64,000 bases of DNA from Gigaspora rosea (taxonomy: Eukaryota; Glomeromycota; Glomeromycetes; Diversisporales; Gigasporaceae). A program made the translations under genes and the position numbers. The stretch spans positions 121,967 through 185,966 of the forward strand of contig QKWP01000766.1 in the NCBI GenBank assembly GCA_003550325.1. The letters run 5' to 3'. Below are positions 1 through 12,065 of this stretch, piece after piece. Below the pieces are notes generated by a model. The model was not told the origin of the DNA, did not search any database, and saw nothing but the letters and a program-made list of their open reading frames with translations. Position 1 is the first letter of the stretch, and each line of letters opens with the position of its first letter.

Positions 1-104
1 AATTCCCATAACAAAGATAAAACGAAAATGTCAGAACTCATTTCTTTGGAACCTGCCATTTTCATAACTATAACTAGTGAATGTCAATTCACATCACATG
101 TTCA

Positions 105-275
105 TATTAACGGCCGGCCTGCGTTACGCAGGCGGGAAACCACCGGCCAGCGCTAAGCCGCACAAACTCAACTGCTTACGGTGATCTCCCGGCGCAATAT
201 TATTTGCTATTTCCGGGAGCATCATCCATCAAATAAAATTAAACTCCGGTATATCAGACCGGACTATTCCAATTA
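105..275. repeat. GC-rich hairpin island
   Basis: This is a GC-rich patch in otherwise AT-rich DNA. It holds nested inverted repeats: GGCCGG and CCGGCC enclose a CCTGCG-TTA-CGCAGG stem, and further on CTCCCGG pairs with CCGGGAG. No ORF crosses it. Such stacked GC-rich hairpins resemble the GC clusters or double-hairpin elements of some fungal mitochondrial genomes, so a nuclear copy of mitochondrial DNA is possible. A structured RNA is the alternative. The identity is unproven. Confidence 0.4.
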
Positions 276-551
276 TAAGAAACATGCGTGCAATGCTTTT
301 CGATAGCCGGTTTTAGCTACACAATGGAGCCAAGCTGATGAGTTGCAATTTAAGCTATAACTTGGGTTATAACTTTTAACTATGGCTCAGCATCAGCTAC
401 AACTGAATTGACTTTTTAAAGTCATAACTCCAGAAACCATAATTATTGAAGCCACAACTTGTATCACAGTTAGAGCATGACTTGAGCCATATGGTAAATA
501 ATACCAATACAGTACCGCAGTAGTATTGCATTACGTAGCGGTATAGGGTGC

Positions 552-1203
552 GACATTGGAGTGTGCTGTCAACTAAGTAAATCAAAACTATGTATAGTAT
601 CATATAAAAATTAATTAGTGAAAATTTTTTGAAATTCATGATCAGAATAGTGATCAAAATAGTGATTGTGATTATTTATAACTTTTTATATAAATTTAAT
701 AGTAAAGAATGACTTGAATAGTTTTAGATGTCTAGAGCGAATCACTTTACTTTTTTTTAATTATTTTAGCATAAATCTATTCTTAACTACATTTATAACA
801 AAGTTACATTAAACTATTTTAAATTCTTGTATTGAAATTTTATCTGCAATGAAAAATCTCTTTTGAATAGTTCACATTATGAAATAGAATTTTTGTAAAG
901 AGTCAACTTGAAATCAAATATTAATGTCAAAAAATTTTCAATGTAACTTTGTTATAGACATGTTTAAGAATAGATTTATACTAAAATAATTAAAAAAAGT
1001 AAATTGATTCGCTCTAGACATCTAAACATCCAAGTCATTCTTTACTATTAAAATTTATATTAAAAGCTATAAATAATCCCGATCACTATTTATTCTGATC
1101 ACTCTCCTGATCAATAAATTCAAAAAAAAATTTTCAATAGTTAATTTTTATATGGTATTACATATAGTTTTGATTTACTTAGTTGACCGCATACCCCAGT
1201 GCG
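552..1203. mobile_element. Foldback (long inverted repeat) element, MITE-like
   Basis: Two arms of roughly 300 bp are inverted copies of each other. The outer ends read ATTGGAGTGTGCTGTCAAC on the left and, reverse-complemented, ACTGGGGTATGCGGTCAAC on the right. Both arms share GTCAACTAAGTAAATC, GATGTCTAGAGCGAATCA and TAACAAAGTTACATT in the same order. There is no coding capacity. The element could be a non-autonomous DNA transposon or a foldback element; no clear target duplication was identified. The 86-codon ORF inside the left arm is not a gene. Confidence 0.7.
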
Positions 1204-1206
1204 AGT

Positions 1207-2035
1207 ACGTACATAATCAAAACTATGTTAGCTAACTACAGCAATTTTCATATCACAGATTTTTTTATGTTATTAGCAATCAATTTTTATCGTTGCAATA
1301 TATTTAATATACACGATTATCTTAATTAATATTGATAAAAAACTTCAAACTGATTCAGTCTATTGTTAAAATATCAAATTGCCTGGAAATTTTTATGAAT
1401 TGTTCATAAAATATCAAAGAATGAAATTACGGTTGAAAATTTTCTATCAATTGTCTTATAGAATCTTAAATTTTATTAATTAGAATGAAAAAGATTATCT
1501 CAAAGCCATAAGTTGAACTTATGGCTTTTGCGAAAAATCAAACGTAGAACTGTCGAAATAGTTCTAATAAATATACTTCATTCAAAAGAAACTTGAAAAA
1601 TAAGTACAATTTTTATCTGAATCTTTTAGAAATTCGCATCTATTTTTTAATTAAACAATAAAAAATAATATTTCATTTATACTTTTAATTTCATTAGTAG
1701 AAATTTGATCTTAGTGAATTGATTAATGTAGTTGATGTCAGTGATGGCACATTGTCATTTAAAAATAAATGATACCTTGTCATATGACAAGTCATTTTTG
1801 TCATAAAAAAATCAATTATCTTTTTTATGACTATACTTGTCATTTATAGTTTATATAATAATTATTAATAATCACATTGATATTTGCATTGATACGAAGA
1901 ATTTTGAAAATATATATTTAAAAGCTCATTATAGTGACATCTATCAATTAAACATCGCCGTTTGTTGATGAATGACTATAACATTTGATCAAATGTCTCA
2001 CGAATCATGAACCATCCTAATCCAAACACTAAATG
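1207..2035. other. Gene-free AT-rich stretch
   Basis: No coding or RNA gene was recognised. Positions 1741-1830 contain scattered AAATGACA/TGTCATTT motifs that recur at 10,380-10,560, so this may be a remnant of a low-copy repeat. Confidence 0.6.
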
Positions 2036-2039
2036 CTTA

Positions 2040-2285
2040 TCCGAAAGAGCTTGTTAGAATGGCAACAATAAAGAGCCGTTAGGGATGATTATTTAACATA
2101 ACCTTAAGGAGTTTTAGAATGGTTATTTATCGCTAACTATAAAGAGCTGCTGGAATGATTATTTAACATTAATCATAAAAACTATTAGAATGATTATTTA
2201 ACACTAATTATCAAAAGTTGTTAGAATGATTATTTAATGCTAACAGCTAACCATAATGAGCTGTTAGAATGATTAGTAGTAGTTA
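2040..2285 (+). repeat. 36-bp minisatellite, degenerate block 1
   Basis: About six diverged copies of a unit containing AAAGAGCTGTTAGAATGAT followed by TATTTAACACTAATCAT. The same unit, better preserved, recurs at 8,606-8,755. The two blocks lie on either side of the LINE inserted at 2,398. Confidence 0.75.
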
Positions 2286-2384
2286 GGCGCGTCCAAATGT
2301 CCGTGCTTGAATTAATTTTTTTATTCGTATTTTTTTTTAGATTATTTTATTATTTAATTTTAATTATATATATATTTTACAATC

Positions 2385-2397
2385 AAAAATTGAAACC
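2385..2397. repeat. Target-site duplication of the LINE (left copy)
   Basis: The 13-mer AAAAATTGAAACC here is repeated exactly at 7,755-7,767, directly after the poly-A tail. This pair defines the LINE insertion. Confidence 0.8.
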
Positions 2398-2606
2398 AAA
2401 CTTGATCTGCTTCTGGCAGCCGGGTAATTAACGCAAATACAAAAACACTGCAAGAAATAAAGTTTCTGAACACAAACAAAACCGTAGGGGCTTTTGCCCT
2501 AAAAATTAGGAAAAGGAAGTGCATAGGGTCAAAGAAAGAAGCAGAGGTCTGCGGTTTAGAGAGTTTGGAAAGACCGTACGGACCAAGATTGTTTAAGAAG
2601 CTAAAG

Positions 2607-4192
2607 ATGGATACGAACAATACAAATCAAAATTTAAATAAATATTCAACAACAGCACGAATGTCAGATAAGACAGACGTCAACACAGGAGAAGAGAACA
2701 AGGAGAACTCTTCATCAAGGAACGAGATGAATGGTGAACCTAGTATTACCTCTCCTCAGATGGATGGAAGTCCAAATGCTGAAAAAACGATTTCAGAAAA
2801 TTCTGGGGCACGATCATCGAAATTGCTGGAACAATTGCGCAATCAAGCGGAATGGTATCAGGTGACAATGACGTGATGGAATTGGACGTAGATCTTAAGC
2901 CACAAAATGTGAATAGCAGTTTAGAATTGGAGGAATCTACAGAAGATGTACAGTCAGTTGAACCAGCACCTACCTCCAAGAAATGGTCCAGCTTTTTTAT
3001 ACAGTTAAGGCAGGGCCAAGCTACTTTTTCAAATTACACACCAAGAGTGGAAATTACAACCAAGAATAATAACGCACTCATCTTTGACATTCGTAGTCTA
3101 AATGACATACAAATGAATGACATTATCTCTACTCTATATAGCAAAATCAGCAATGATTTAGTTGGAGCAAAACCTCATTATACTAGAGGGAAAAGAACAC
3201 ATTTAGAACTGGTATTTAGCAGTGAAGATAAACAGCAACATTATGCAAAGGAAGGTATCTCGCTTTTTAGAAGATCGTTATTAGGTTATATACCTACAAA
3301 TTTGAGGAGGACGCATTTAGCAATAAAGGTGAAAAACATTCCAATTGGGGATAAAGACTTTATATCCAACAAGTTAAAGGAAGCTTTAGGAGACTTTGGA
3401 CATATTAAGTCAATCAAACCATTAGTGTATGAAGATACTCCAATTTGCACGGATCAATGGATAATTTTATATGAAACAACAGAAGATCCGGAGTTAGAAC
3501 AAAAAATCCCAAGGCATACAAGCGTATGGGGCCAAAAAGTTACGACAGAATGGAGAGCGGCTCCTAAATTATGTTTCTATTGTGATCAAGCAGGGCACTT
3601 GAAAAGGGATTGTCCACAATATAAAGAAGCAATAGAGCTTAGAAAGCAGTACAAGAAATATAAGGAAAACAAAAGGCATAAGTGAGAAAATTTAGATGAA
3701 ACTAACCGAAATGGAAACAACACTGATAAGGAACAGAATAATGAAGGCAGCAAGGAATCAGATGGCCTGGTGCAAGATACTTTGGTCGGTGATGATATAG
3801 AAATGCTGTCACAAGAAGGTGAATCTCTCGAAACTATGCTAGAAGAAGACAGAAATAAGGAAAACCAAAAGGAAATACAAGATAATATGTTGCAGCAAGT
3901 TGAAGCAAATACGGGCATACATCAAGACATGCCAGTTGAACAAGTGGATTTAAAGGAAACAAATCAACAGGCACAGATAAGTACTGAGGACACAGGTACG
4001 AACCCTTTGAACTTGGCTCATGAATTTGTGCAGACACAACTACAGGAGAGTAATGTTGAAGTACAAGAAGATAATGGCTTTACAACAGTCAAGTACAAAA
4101 AACTTAGAACAAAGAAAAACATACATTCAAATGATAGTAAATCTAGACCGTATGTAAATAATAGACCATCTAGGGATGGTCATAATAAATAA
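2607..4192 (+). pseudogene. LINE ORF1 (nucleic-acid-binding, CCHC knuckle), broken
   Basis: ORF1 protein, expected to coat LINE RNA. The start MDTNNTNQ at 2,607 is chosen because it follows the leader, although the frame is open a little further upstream. The N-terminal part (2,607-2,876) is in one frame, and the rest (2,852-4,192) is in another, so there is a frameshift near 2,810-2,850. A TGA at 3,683-3,685 interrupts the second part, and sequence on both sides continues in the same frame. The central region resembles a degenerate RNA-recognition fold. It is followed by a CCHC knuckle CFYCDQAGHLKRDC at about 3,571-3,612. The C-terminal third is acidic and Gln/Glu-rich. It lies just upstream of ORF2, as in other two-ORF LINEs. 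Confidence 0.8.
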
Positions 4193-4244
4193 GTATAAAT
4201 AGACACAGATCTGAAGGTACAAATAATCAAATATATACAATAAT

Positions 4245-7200
4245 ATGAGTAAGTATAACACTTTCAGAATTGCAACACTTAATGTAAAGGGCCTTAATGA
4301 TAGATACAAGCATCAACAAACAATTACTTTAATTAAGACATATAAGATAGAACTAATTATGATACAGGAAACAAATTTAACTAATGATAATATGAGAAAT
4401 TTTTTGAAACAACGTGGGGATACGAATCTATATGGACATCGAAAGTAGCTATTTTGGCTGGAAATAGAGATATTAAATTTAAAATATTGAAGAATCTTAT
4501 CAGGAAAGGGTTTTTTGTACGGAATTCTATTATAGAAAGCGATTATTTCGGGTCATTAATGTGTATGCCCCTCCGGCACTAGACGAAAGGATTCGATTTT
4601 TTGGGTCCTGGTCAATACAAAGAAACACTAATGCAGTTAATATAGTAGCAGGAGATTTTAATGTGAAGCTAGATCCAAACATAAACTGGATAAGTCACGT
4701 GCCACCACATAATGATCCGTCGAGAGAAAAACTGAAAGAACTTACCTGTGGTATAGTAGACACAGTAGTTGCAGCTTCTCAAGCGTCATTTCTTATATAT
4801 TTCCAAAAGACAAGAGGAGGACATAATATGGCCACAAGGCTTGACTACATTTTTGTAGACGAGCAAAATGCACAGTACTGCCAAAGAACACTTACAAAGT
4901 TTGGCAACTCGGACCACCTCATGGTATCAACTGAAATGAACTTTAGTAAGAATAGCTTACAAGCGTCATACTGGAAGGTAAATAGTAAGTGCCTTGAAAA
5001 CGAGATATTAAGAAAAGAAATTGTGGAGGAAATGCGAACAGTTACAGACCTGGAGAGTTGGAATTACTGCAAGTGTAAAATACAATCATTAATTAGGGGC
5101 CTCTTAAAGCTCCAGAAAGTAATATTCAAAGGTTGAGCAGGAAAATTAACATACTAGAAAAGAAGATCGCTAGAGACCAGAACCTATCTGATCTACAAAT
5201 ATTAATTGAAAACCTAAAGAAAAGCCTTCAAAATGAACTTCAGAATCTAGCTAATAAATAGCAGGTGCGTTCTAATGCAAGGTAGATCGAACGAGGTGAG
5301 AAATCGACAAAGTACTTCTACTCCAGGTTTAAGAGTAGGCATAATACAGCAGCTATAGACAATATCAAAATTCCCAATAATGCAGGAACGTCAAGCTCAA
5401 TCGAAGTACTGCATTACTCAAAGAATATTACAGTCATATGTACCAATCAGAGCCAATTAAGGCAGAGGCCATGAACAGAATAACAGAAGGTCTTCCACAA
5501 GTAGAAATATCGGACAATCAAAATCTAATTAAATATATTACAAAGGAAGAGATAATCGAAGTAATACGATGCCTTCCTAATAACAAGGCCCCAGAGACAG
5601 ACAGTATTACATATGAATTCTATAAAGAGTTAATAGAAGAAAGTAGTTTAGTTTTTGAAAAAATCTTTAATGACGTAATTGAAAAAGGTAAAATGCCTAG
5701 CTCGTGGTATAAAAACGTGATAACATTGATCCCAAAAAAATCGGAAGAATTAGAAGATGTTCAAAACTGGAGGCCTATTTCTTTAACGAACTGCGATGTT
5801 AAAATATTTATGAAGATCCTAGCTAACCGTCTTAACAACATCTGTCAGAAAATAATCGGTACTTACCAGCAAGGTTTTATTAGAAGGAGGTTGATCTTGG
5901 AGTCTGTAATGGACATTATGTCTGTTATGAGGAATCAAAGCGATCAAACACGGCAAGGTTGGATGTTGTTTCTGGATCAACAAAAAGCCTTTGACCGTGT
6001 TAACTATACATATTTACAAGAGGTATTAACAAAGATGAAGTTCGATCCAAAATTTATACAAACATTATTTTCAGAACAAACTGCATTTATAGCAGACTCG
6101 GGAGTAATATCAGAACCGTTCAAAGTAAGTCGTGGAGTAAGGCAGGGTGATCCACTCTCACCTCTTCTGTATATAATAGCTTTCGAACCTTTCCTTAGAT
6201 CGCTCGAGAAAAACTTAAGGAGAATAGATTTAAATCAGCAGTCAAATCAACAAAGGTTTAAATTAACAGCCTACGCAGATGACCTCACAATAAGCATGGC
6301 TTCATATGCAGAATGAGATGTTGTTACCAAATTGATTCAAGAGTATGAGGAGGCATCCAATGCTAAAATTAATAAAACCAAATTAGTGTTAGTGCTATTA
6401 ACATATAATGCCCGACATATAGAACATCTTGAGGCAAAAAAATTCAAAATGTTATCAGATAATAAACCGGTAAGAGCACTAGGATACGAGTTGGACTCGC
6501 AAGGGAGAATAAGTAAAAACACTTGGCCGGAGATGATATTAAAAGTTAAGGCTATGCTAGAAAAACTATCGCAGCATAACCTGTCCATCAAGGGCAGAAT
6601 TTTAATAATTAAAACTTTGGTTTTATCAAAAATTTGGTATGTTGCATACCTTGCACCTCCGAGTAGAAAACAACTTACAGAAATAGACAATCTTGTAAGG
6701 GGCTGGATTAAAAACTCCTGTAAGATTCTCCCAAGATACTCGATTCTACAGCAAGATTATAAATACGGTGGTCTAAATGCACCGATAATAAAAGACCTAG
6801 TGGATGCGAGATTAATTACTGTTTTTATAAAATTACTTACAAGTAACAACTGCTAGGCAAAGACAGAAAGAGAGCTAATTAGGGTGGAGCTACAAAACAA
6901 AAAGAACATCATGGCAATAAAGGCACTAAATGAGGTTCCGGTAAAAAACAGAGCTTGGCCAGAGTACTGGAAACCTTTTATTATAGCGTGGAAAAGAATC
7001 GGGGGTTCCATAAATCAAGATGTGGATATGTGGCCCTGTGAACCAGAAGACATTAAAGTTGCTAACGTACTGGGAAATGAATACACAGTGCAGAAGGGAG
7101 TTGCTTTTTTAAAGAATAAATCTTTGTCGACGGCTATACAGAAGCAAGAAAACAATAATGGGGTAAATAGTGACTTATGGAGATGGTCAAAAATAAAATG

Positions 7201-7669
7201 GGTTAACAACAAGCGAAAAGATATTTTTTGGCAGTATTGCCATAAATCGTTGCCACTAGGATACAGGCTAAAATATATAATACCAAATTATGATAGTACC
7301 TGTCCGATGTGCTCTGAAGAAATCCAAACCAATGAACATTTTGGTGTAAACTGCAAAAATAGTAAAATCATATGGGAAACGGTATACTCATACATAAGCC
7401 CAGAGGAGACCCCTCCGAGAACCTACGAGGAAACCATCACGGCATCGAATGTTAGAGACGTGAGTAAGAAGAAAATAGCGAGATGGTCACATGTTAACGT
7501 GTTATACGAGATTTGGTTTTGTTATACCCAGGCTAAATGGGGCAGAAAACTAATACCAGAGCCTGCGATTCCCATAATCGTTAGGAATAGAATGAAGGAG
7601 TTCAAAATATTAAAGCATTGTAATATGTATAAGAGAACAGAGGGTGGTATACACAACTTTAATAAGTAG
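4245..7669 (+). pseudogene. LINE ORF2 (APE endonuclease + reverse transcriptase), broken
   Basis: The protein would nick the target DNA and copy LINE RNA into it. Endonuclease motifs: RIATLNVKGL and MIQET (4,245-4,448), VAGDFN, RLDYIFV and NSDHLMVS (4,561-5,000). The reverse transcriptase spans about 5,540-6,320 with NWRPISLTN, YQQGFI, FLDQQKAFD, GVRQGDPLSP and YADDLT. The thumb and connection run from 6,332 to 6,856. The C-terminal finger CPMCSEEIQTNEHF...C is at about 7,300-7,350. Breaks include frame changes near 4,449-4,560, 5,105 and 5,430. In-frame stops lie at 5,259-5,261, 5,283-5,285, 6,314-6,316 and 6,854-6,856. The stop at 5,283 replaces the Trp of an ARWIERGEK-type motif (TGG to TAG). 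Reading frames on either side of most stops agree, so decay is recent. Confidence 0.85.
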
Positions 7670-7741
7670 TAGATAAATAATATGTAATATGTAATATAAT
7701 AAAGTACGCCATCCGGCGTCCCCATAGTAGGGGTTTATATT

Positions 7742-7759
7742 AAAAAAAAAAAAAAAAAA
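7742..7759 (+). other. LINE poly-A tail
   Basis: An A-run of about 18 nt ends the LINE and overlaps the start of the right target-site duplication (7,755-7,767). Confidence 0.8.
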
Positions 7760-7767
7760 TTGAAACC

Positions 7768-8600
7768 GCCTAGAAAAAAAGTTTTTTTTTAACAATTAAT
7801 CGTTTAATGTGCCTAACAGTTTAACTCATTTAGGTTTAATACCATTTGGCTTAAACTAATAGTATAAAGAAATTTTTGTGCAGCTAAATAATTTTAACTC
7901 TTAATGACAATGCTTATCTATGATATTTCTTAAATATATAGGCCAAATTGGTTCATCTCCATAGTAATTTGATATGTCGTAAACACGTGGCAAAATGATT
8001 GTAAAATTATCAACGATGATATTGATAAATAGTTAATTGGAATAAAAAATAAAATGAATAAGAAAAGGTAATATGTCATCTTTTTAATTAAAATAATTAG
8101 AGGTGAAAATAAAAATAATTTGAGTGCTGCAAAGAGAAAATGAGGTTGTGGACTTTCAAGTTTATCTTTTACCGGTAAATTAATTGGCAAGTAATAGGTT
8201 AAATCAAGAAACTTTTCTTGATATCATAAATGATATTTCTTTTTTAGGAGTTCAAAATGAACGATTGGCACTAAGTTATAGTCTATTTCCTTTTTAGGAT
8301 CAACAGATCCAAAATTAGCCAACAAAATTGGTTAAAAGTGAAAGATAAATAAACAATTCTTGTCTATCTAGGGTAAATGAACTTTGTTGAAATGAGCAAG
8401 AATACAATATGTTATCACTTCTGAACTTGGTTACGTATGTGATTGGTTACGAATTTAGAAGATAGATATAGACTAGTTGCAATGGTAATTAATCCCGATG
8501 ACATTATTACGCATAGATCACCTGATGACGATCCAGATCACAGTACCCAAATTCGACCAATCAGATTGTTTTAAGCGGACAGACATTTAGAACTTTACTA
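7768..8600. other. Gene-free AT-rich stretch
   Basis: No supported gene. The short ORF on the minus strand at 7,930-8,190 is low-complexity hydrophobic sequence typical of AT-rich noise. Confidence 0.6.
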
Positions 8601-8605
8601 ATATA

Positions 8606-8755
8606 GATTTAACACTAATCATAAAGAGCTATTAGAATGATTATTTAACACTAATCATAAAGAGCTGTTAGAATGATTATTTAACACTAATCATAAAGAG
8701 CTGTCAGAATGATTTTTAACACTAATCATAAAGAGCTGTTAGAATGGTTGCTTGA
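8606..8755 (+). repeat. 36-bp minisatellite, block 2
   Basis: Four nearly identical head-to-tail copies of TAACACTAATCATAAAGAGC + TGTTAGAATGATTATT. The period is exactly 36 bp between 8,641 and 8,677, and one copy is slightly shorter. It matches the degenerate block at 2,040-2,285. Confidence 0.85.
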
Positions 8756-9000
8756 TTCAACTATTTTGATTCTCTGTACACTCATATGACCGTCACCTTC
8801 ATTCGTTGTACATATAGTATATCTACTTTTCTTTATTTAAAACTTAATTTTTTTTGTATAATTTATTAAATGTTAGTCAATCCGTGTAAACTTTTTGTAA
8901 AATCATAACACGTTTACGTGTTAGCACGTATGCGTGTTAAGGGGCACAGATTATAAAGATACTCAATAGCACGTCAACGTGTTAAGCTTAGTAGTACTAT

Positions 9001-9222
9001 TGTTGAAAAGCACGTAGTGTTAAACAGTATGTTAACGTGGCAAATAACATATCATTGTGTCGTATATTAAATTCAAATGTATATAAACGAATGAATTTGA
9101 CTTCAATAAAGAGAGAGACAGATGAAGAGGAGTTCCCTCCGATTTTACGAAAATAAAGGAAGTAAGCTAGTGTAGAGCTGAAGAGACCTTTATTGAGTAA
9201 ATCAGAAACTTATCTCCTAGCA
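9001..9222 (+). mobile_element. Solo LTR (222 bp)
   Basis: The segment starts TGTTG, ends AGCA and is flanked by the perfect 5-bp duplication ACTAT (8,996-9,000 and 9,223-9,227). Inside are a TATA-like TATATAAACG and an AATAAAG signal, in the order expected of an LTR promoter and polyadenylation region. No internal retroelement sequence adjoins it, so it is most likely the product of LTR-LTR recombination. Family not assignable from the LTR alone. Confidence 0.78.
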
Positions 9223-9229
9223 ACTATTA

Positions 9230-11570
9230 GAGTTAACTCGGTTAAACGTATACGCTTTCCCTCCTTTAATATTTCACTATTTTACATCTCGTTTATTATG
9301 TAATGGAAATTTGAAAAAGACGTAGATTGTTCACCTATATTTCGCAGAATATTTTAACCACAATATAGAACTTGGATTTGTTATCACTTGTATACTAAAG
9401 TTAATAATAAAATCCATCAAATATCCGTTAAATTGAATATGAAAACAGATAATGGATCCAAGCTCTACTATAATAGATTATATACTGTAAAATTGATTAA
9501 AAAATGGTTAAATCTAACCTATGATTTAATGGTAGGTCTAATATCTAGTAGTGATTTAAAAAAAGGTCGATTCAAATATAGATATAAAACAAAAAGAACG
9601 ATTTAAGTATAATTGAAAAAAATGAAACATGAGACACTAAAAGAACTACTTAAATTATTATATCATTAATAAATATGAATGTTTATTATTATTAATCTAT
9701 TACGTCAAGAATCGCCCGAATCATTTTTCAATAAGTACATTGAAAAATGACAACTGTAAAGTACTGACTCTATGATTGGTACCCAGAGCAATTCATATTA
9801 TATATGAAGCTAATGCCTTTATGCTTTGAAGGATAACCTGTTGGTGAGAAAACTGGCAAAGTTGAAATAAAAAAAATGCTCACCAGATACATCTCAAACT
9901 GTGAAGTATTATTAGTTACCAATCCATGGTTGTGATTTCTGTAATATCGTTTAGTTAATTAATATAAATTATAGTTAGTTGATAACTCGTTGATAACTAG
10001 CAATTAATTGTAATTGAACCAGTTGATAATAAATCGATTAGTTGTTTAACTTTTTTAAATTGATTAGTTGAAATGTTGCCAACTAGTATGTTTTTCAACT
10101 AACGGTTTAAAACACTAAGTTTTGTTAAACTAGAAATGGATGTTAACCTATAAAAAATGCAAATAACGTCTAGGGGCATGGTTTGAATAATGGCCAGGAT
10201 TAAGTTAAGCTTAATTCGATTATAATTCGAAATTACACTTTTGGGAGTTATTTTGCATTTATAAGGAAAGTTCAATTTAGAAATGTTAAATAACTCTGAT
10301 CGAATTCAGCTGATTTGAAGGAATGTGATGAATTTTATAATCATCGATAATTATTTTTTGGTAATGTTTTTGATAATAGTAATACTGTCATTTATTTGTC
10401 ATTTTAATGTCATTTATAAAAATATTTTTTATGACTTGTCATTTTGCCATGGTTTTTATAAAATTTTTTTATAATAAATGACATTGTCATTTTAAAATGA
10501 CATATCATTTATAGTTATTTTTATAAAAATTTTTATGACCTTGTCATTTGCCATCACTGGTTGATGTTGCACTAGTAGTGGTAGCTACAGTAATAATGAT
10601 TTTAAAAAGCAGTATAGTATTTAAAGAAACTATACAATTCTAAAAATCTTCAATAGGCTGAAATTGGTTTACAAAACTCTTCATCATATAATGTCAGGTT
10701 TTCACATAATATTTCAATTAAGTATCTTCAGAACTTTTCTTATTTATTCAGTTGAAACCATTATTAATCAATATATTAATTAATTTCTTGTTAAATTTTT
10801 GTTCATTTTATTTAAGGTTCTTTTAAGCACATAAATTGACCTCAATTTTCAATTGGTGAAAAATAGTTTAACTGGCATTATCGAGATAAAAAAAAAGCTT
10901 GCACCTTTTTTTTTTGTCATAAACTTTTCTGATTTGCTAAAATTTATTATTCGCATTTCGCAATATGAATCTTCAGAAAAAATGTAAGGATCACTTCAAT
11001 TAATTGTAGTACTTACACACGATCTCAATAGCTAGCTAATTACATTGAGAACACTTTTAGTCCCTAAGTTTAGCGATTATTTATTGGTCTAATTGGTCTA
11101 AGTACTTAATATGATCTGTTTACTTCTCATTTAGCTTCTTATCCACATTAGTCTATATAATTTTCATCTACAAAGAACATTTATAAATTATGAGATTAGT
11201 ATGACCAGATCTGTACAGTATAGGGTGCGAAATACCTTATTTTTAATATCTGTTCCGGCATTATGTATTATTAGAGTTAGCATTAGAAAATTATAGTAGA
11301 TTGATATGATATGTTTTTTAAAGACATATTTTACACTCTATGCTATATACATCGTAAAATCTTATTAAATTTCTTGTTTATTTAAATATAGCGTCTCATA
11401 TTAATATAGTTATGCTGTATTTTAGTTGTATATCTAATATTTATTTAACTGAATTCAAAACTATATAACTATTTTGTATTGGAGTTGTCCAACATTTTCT
11501 AAGTTTATATTCATCCTTTTCTGGTTTTATGTTGCACACTTACATATTTAGTATTATTAAAAAAAATTTT
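9230..11570. other. Gene-free AT-rich stretch
   Basis: No supported gene. The 72-codon ORF at 9,388-9,606 has no recognisable domain and is probably noise. Positions 10,380-10,560 contain a palindrome-rich cluster of TGTCATTT/AAATGACA motifs, also seen near 1,750. Positions 9,970-10,130 contain repeated AGTTGATAACT-like words. Confidence 0.55.
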
Positions 11571-11676
11571 TTTACTATAAAAAAAAAGCCGCACGTCCGC
11601 ATCACTGATCACTGTCCATGATATGAAAACCAAGTATATAATTTTGTGCGGCCTTAGGATAGAGCTTTGTATATAG

Positions 11677-11866
11677 TAAGAATTTTTTTTGCATAAAAAA
11701 AAGTAGTTTCATAGGCAAAATTTTAGGTTAGAAGCAATTTTAGCAATTTTTTAAAAAATTCTTTGTTTTGTTATACAAAAATTGATCTACATGTTACACC
11801 TGATCCTGAATTTTAATTGGTAAATTGAATACCAGTGATGATCACTAGTGGTGATAAATAGCAAAC
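11677..11866 (+). repeat. Dispersed repeat, copy 1
   Basis: This stretch of about 190 bp is almost identical to 63,643-63,834. Shared words include AAAAGTAGTTTCATAG, AATTTTAGGTTAGAAGCAAT and CCTGATCCTGAATTTTAATT. It lies 52 kb from its partner in the same orientation. It is probably the end of a non-autonomous transposon. Confidence 0.8.
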
Positions 11867-12065
11867 TTCTAAATAAAAATACAAAAAATCATGTAATATT
11901 GTATTTCATTACTAAAAGCAAATTTTTTTATTTATATCTTTAATTGTATTCTGTTCTCGAAACTACATTTTCCTTAAGCATAGATCTTTTTTATCTTACG
12001 ATTAGAATGACTAATACTGATATAATGTATAAAATGACAACCGCGAAAATTTGTGTATATGCATA

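Larger units (their letters stand above)
2398..7754 (+). mobile_element. Full-length APE-type LINE (L1/Tx1-like), decayed
   Basis: A non-LTR retrotransposon of about 5.36 kb with a 5' leader, an ORF1 with a CCHC zinc knuckle, an ORF2 with endonuclease, reverse transcriptase and a C-terminal zinc finger, and a 3' poly-A run. It is bounded by the 13-bp direct repeat AAAAATTGAAACC (2,385-2,397 and 7,755-7,767), the hallmark of target-primed insertion. Both ORFs carry a few frameshifts and in-frame stops, so the copy is dead but not ancient. The endonuclease type, the CPMC..EHF..C finger and the lack of an RNase H domain point to the L1/Tx1 group; exact clade assignment needs a phylogeny. Confidence 0.88.

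Noticed and set aside
2360-2620. Minus-strand 86-codon ORF with hydrophobic segments
   Set aside because: It is antisense to the LINE leader and the start of ORF1, and crosses the insertion boundary.
9388-9606. 72-codon basic ORF downstream of the solo LTR
   Set aside because: Lysine/asparagine-rich composition typical of AT-rich noise; no domain.
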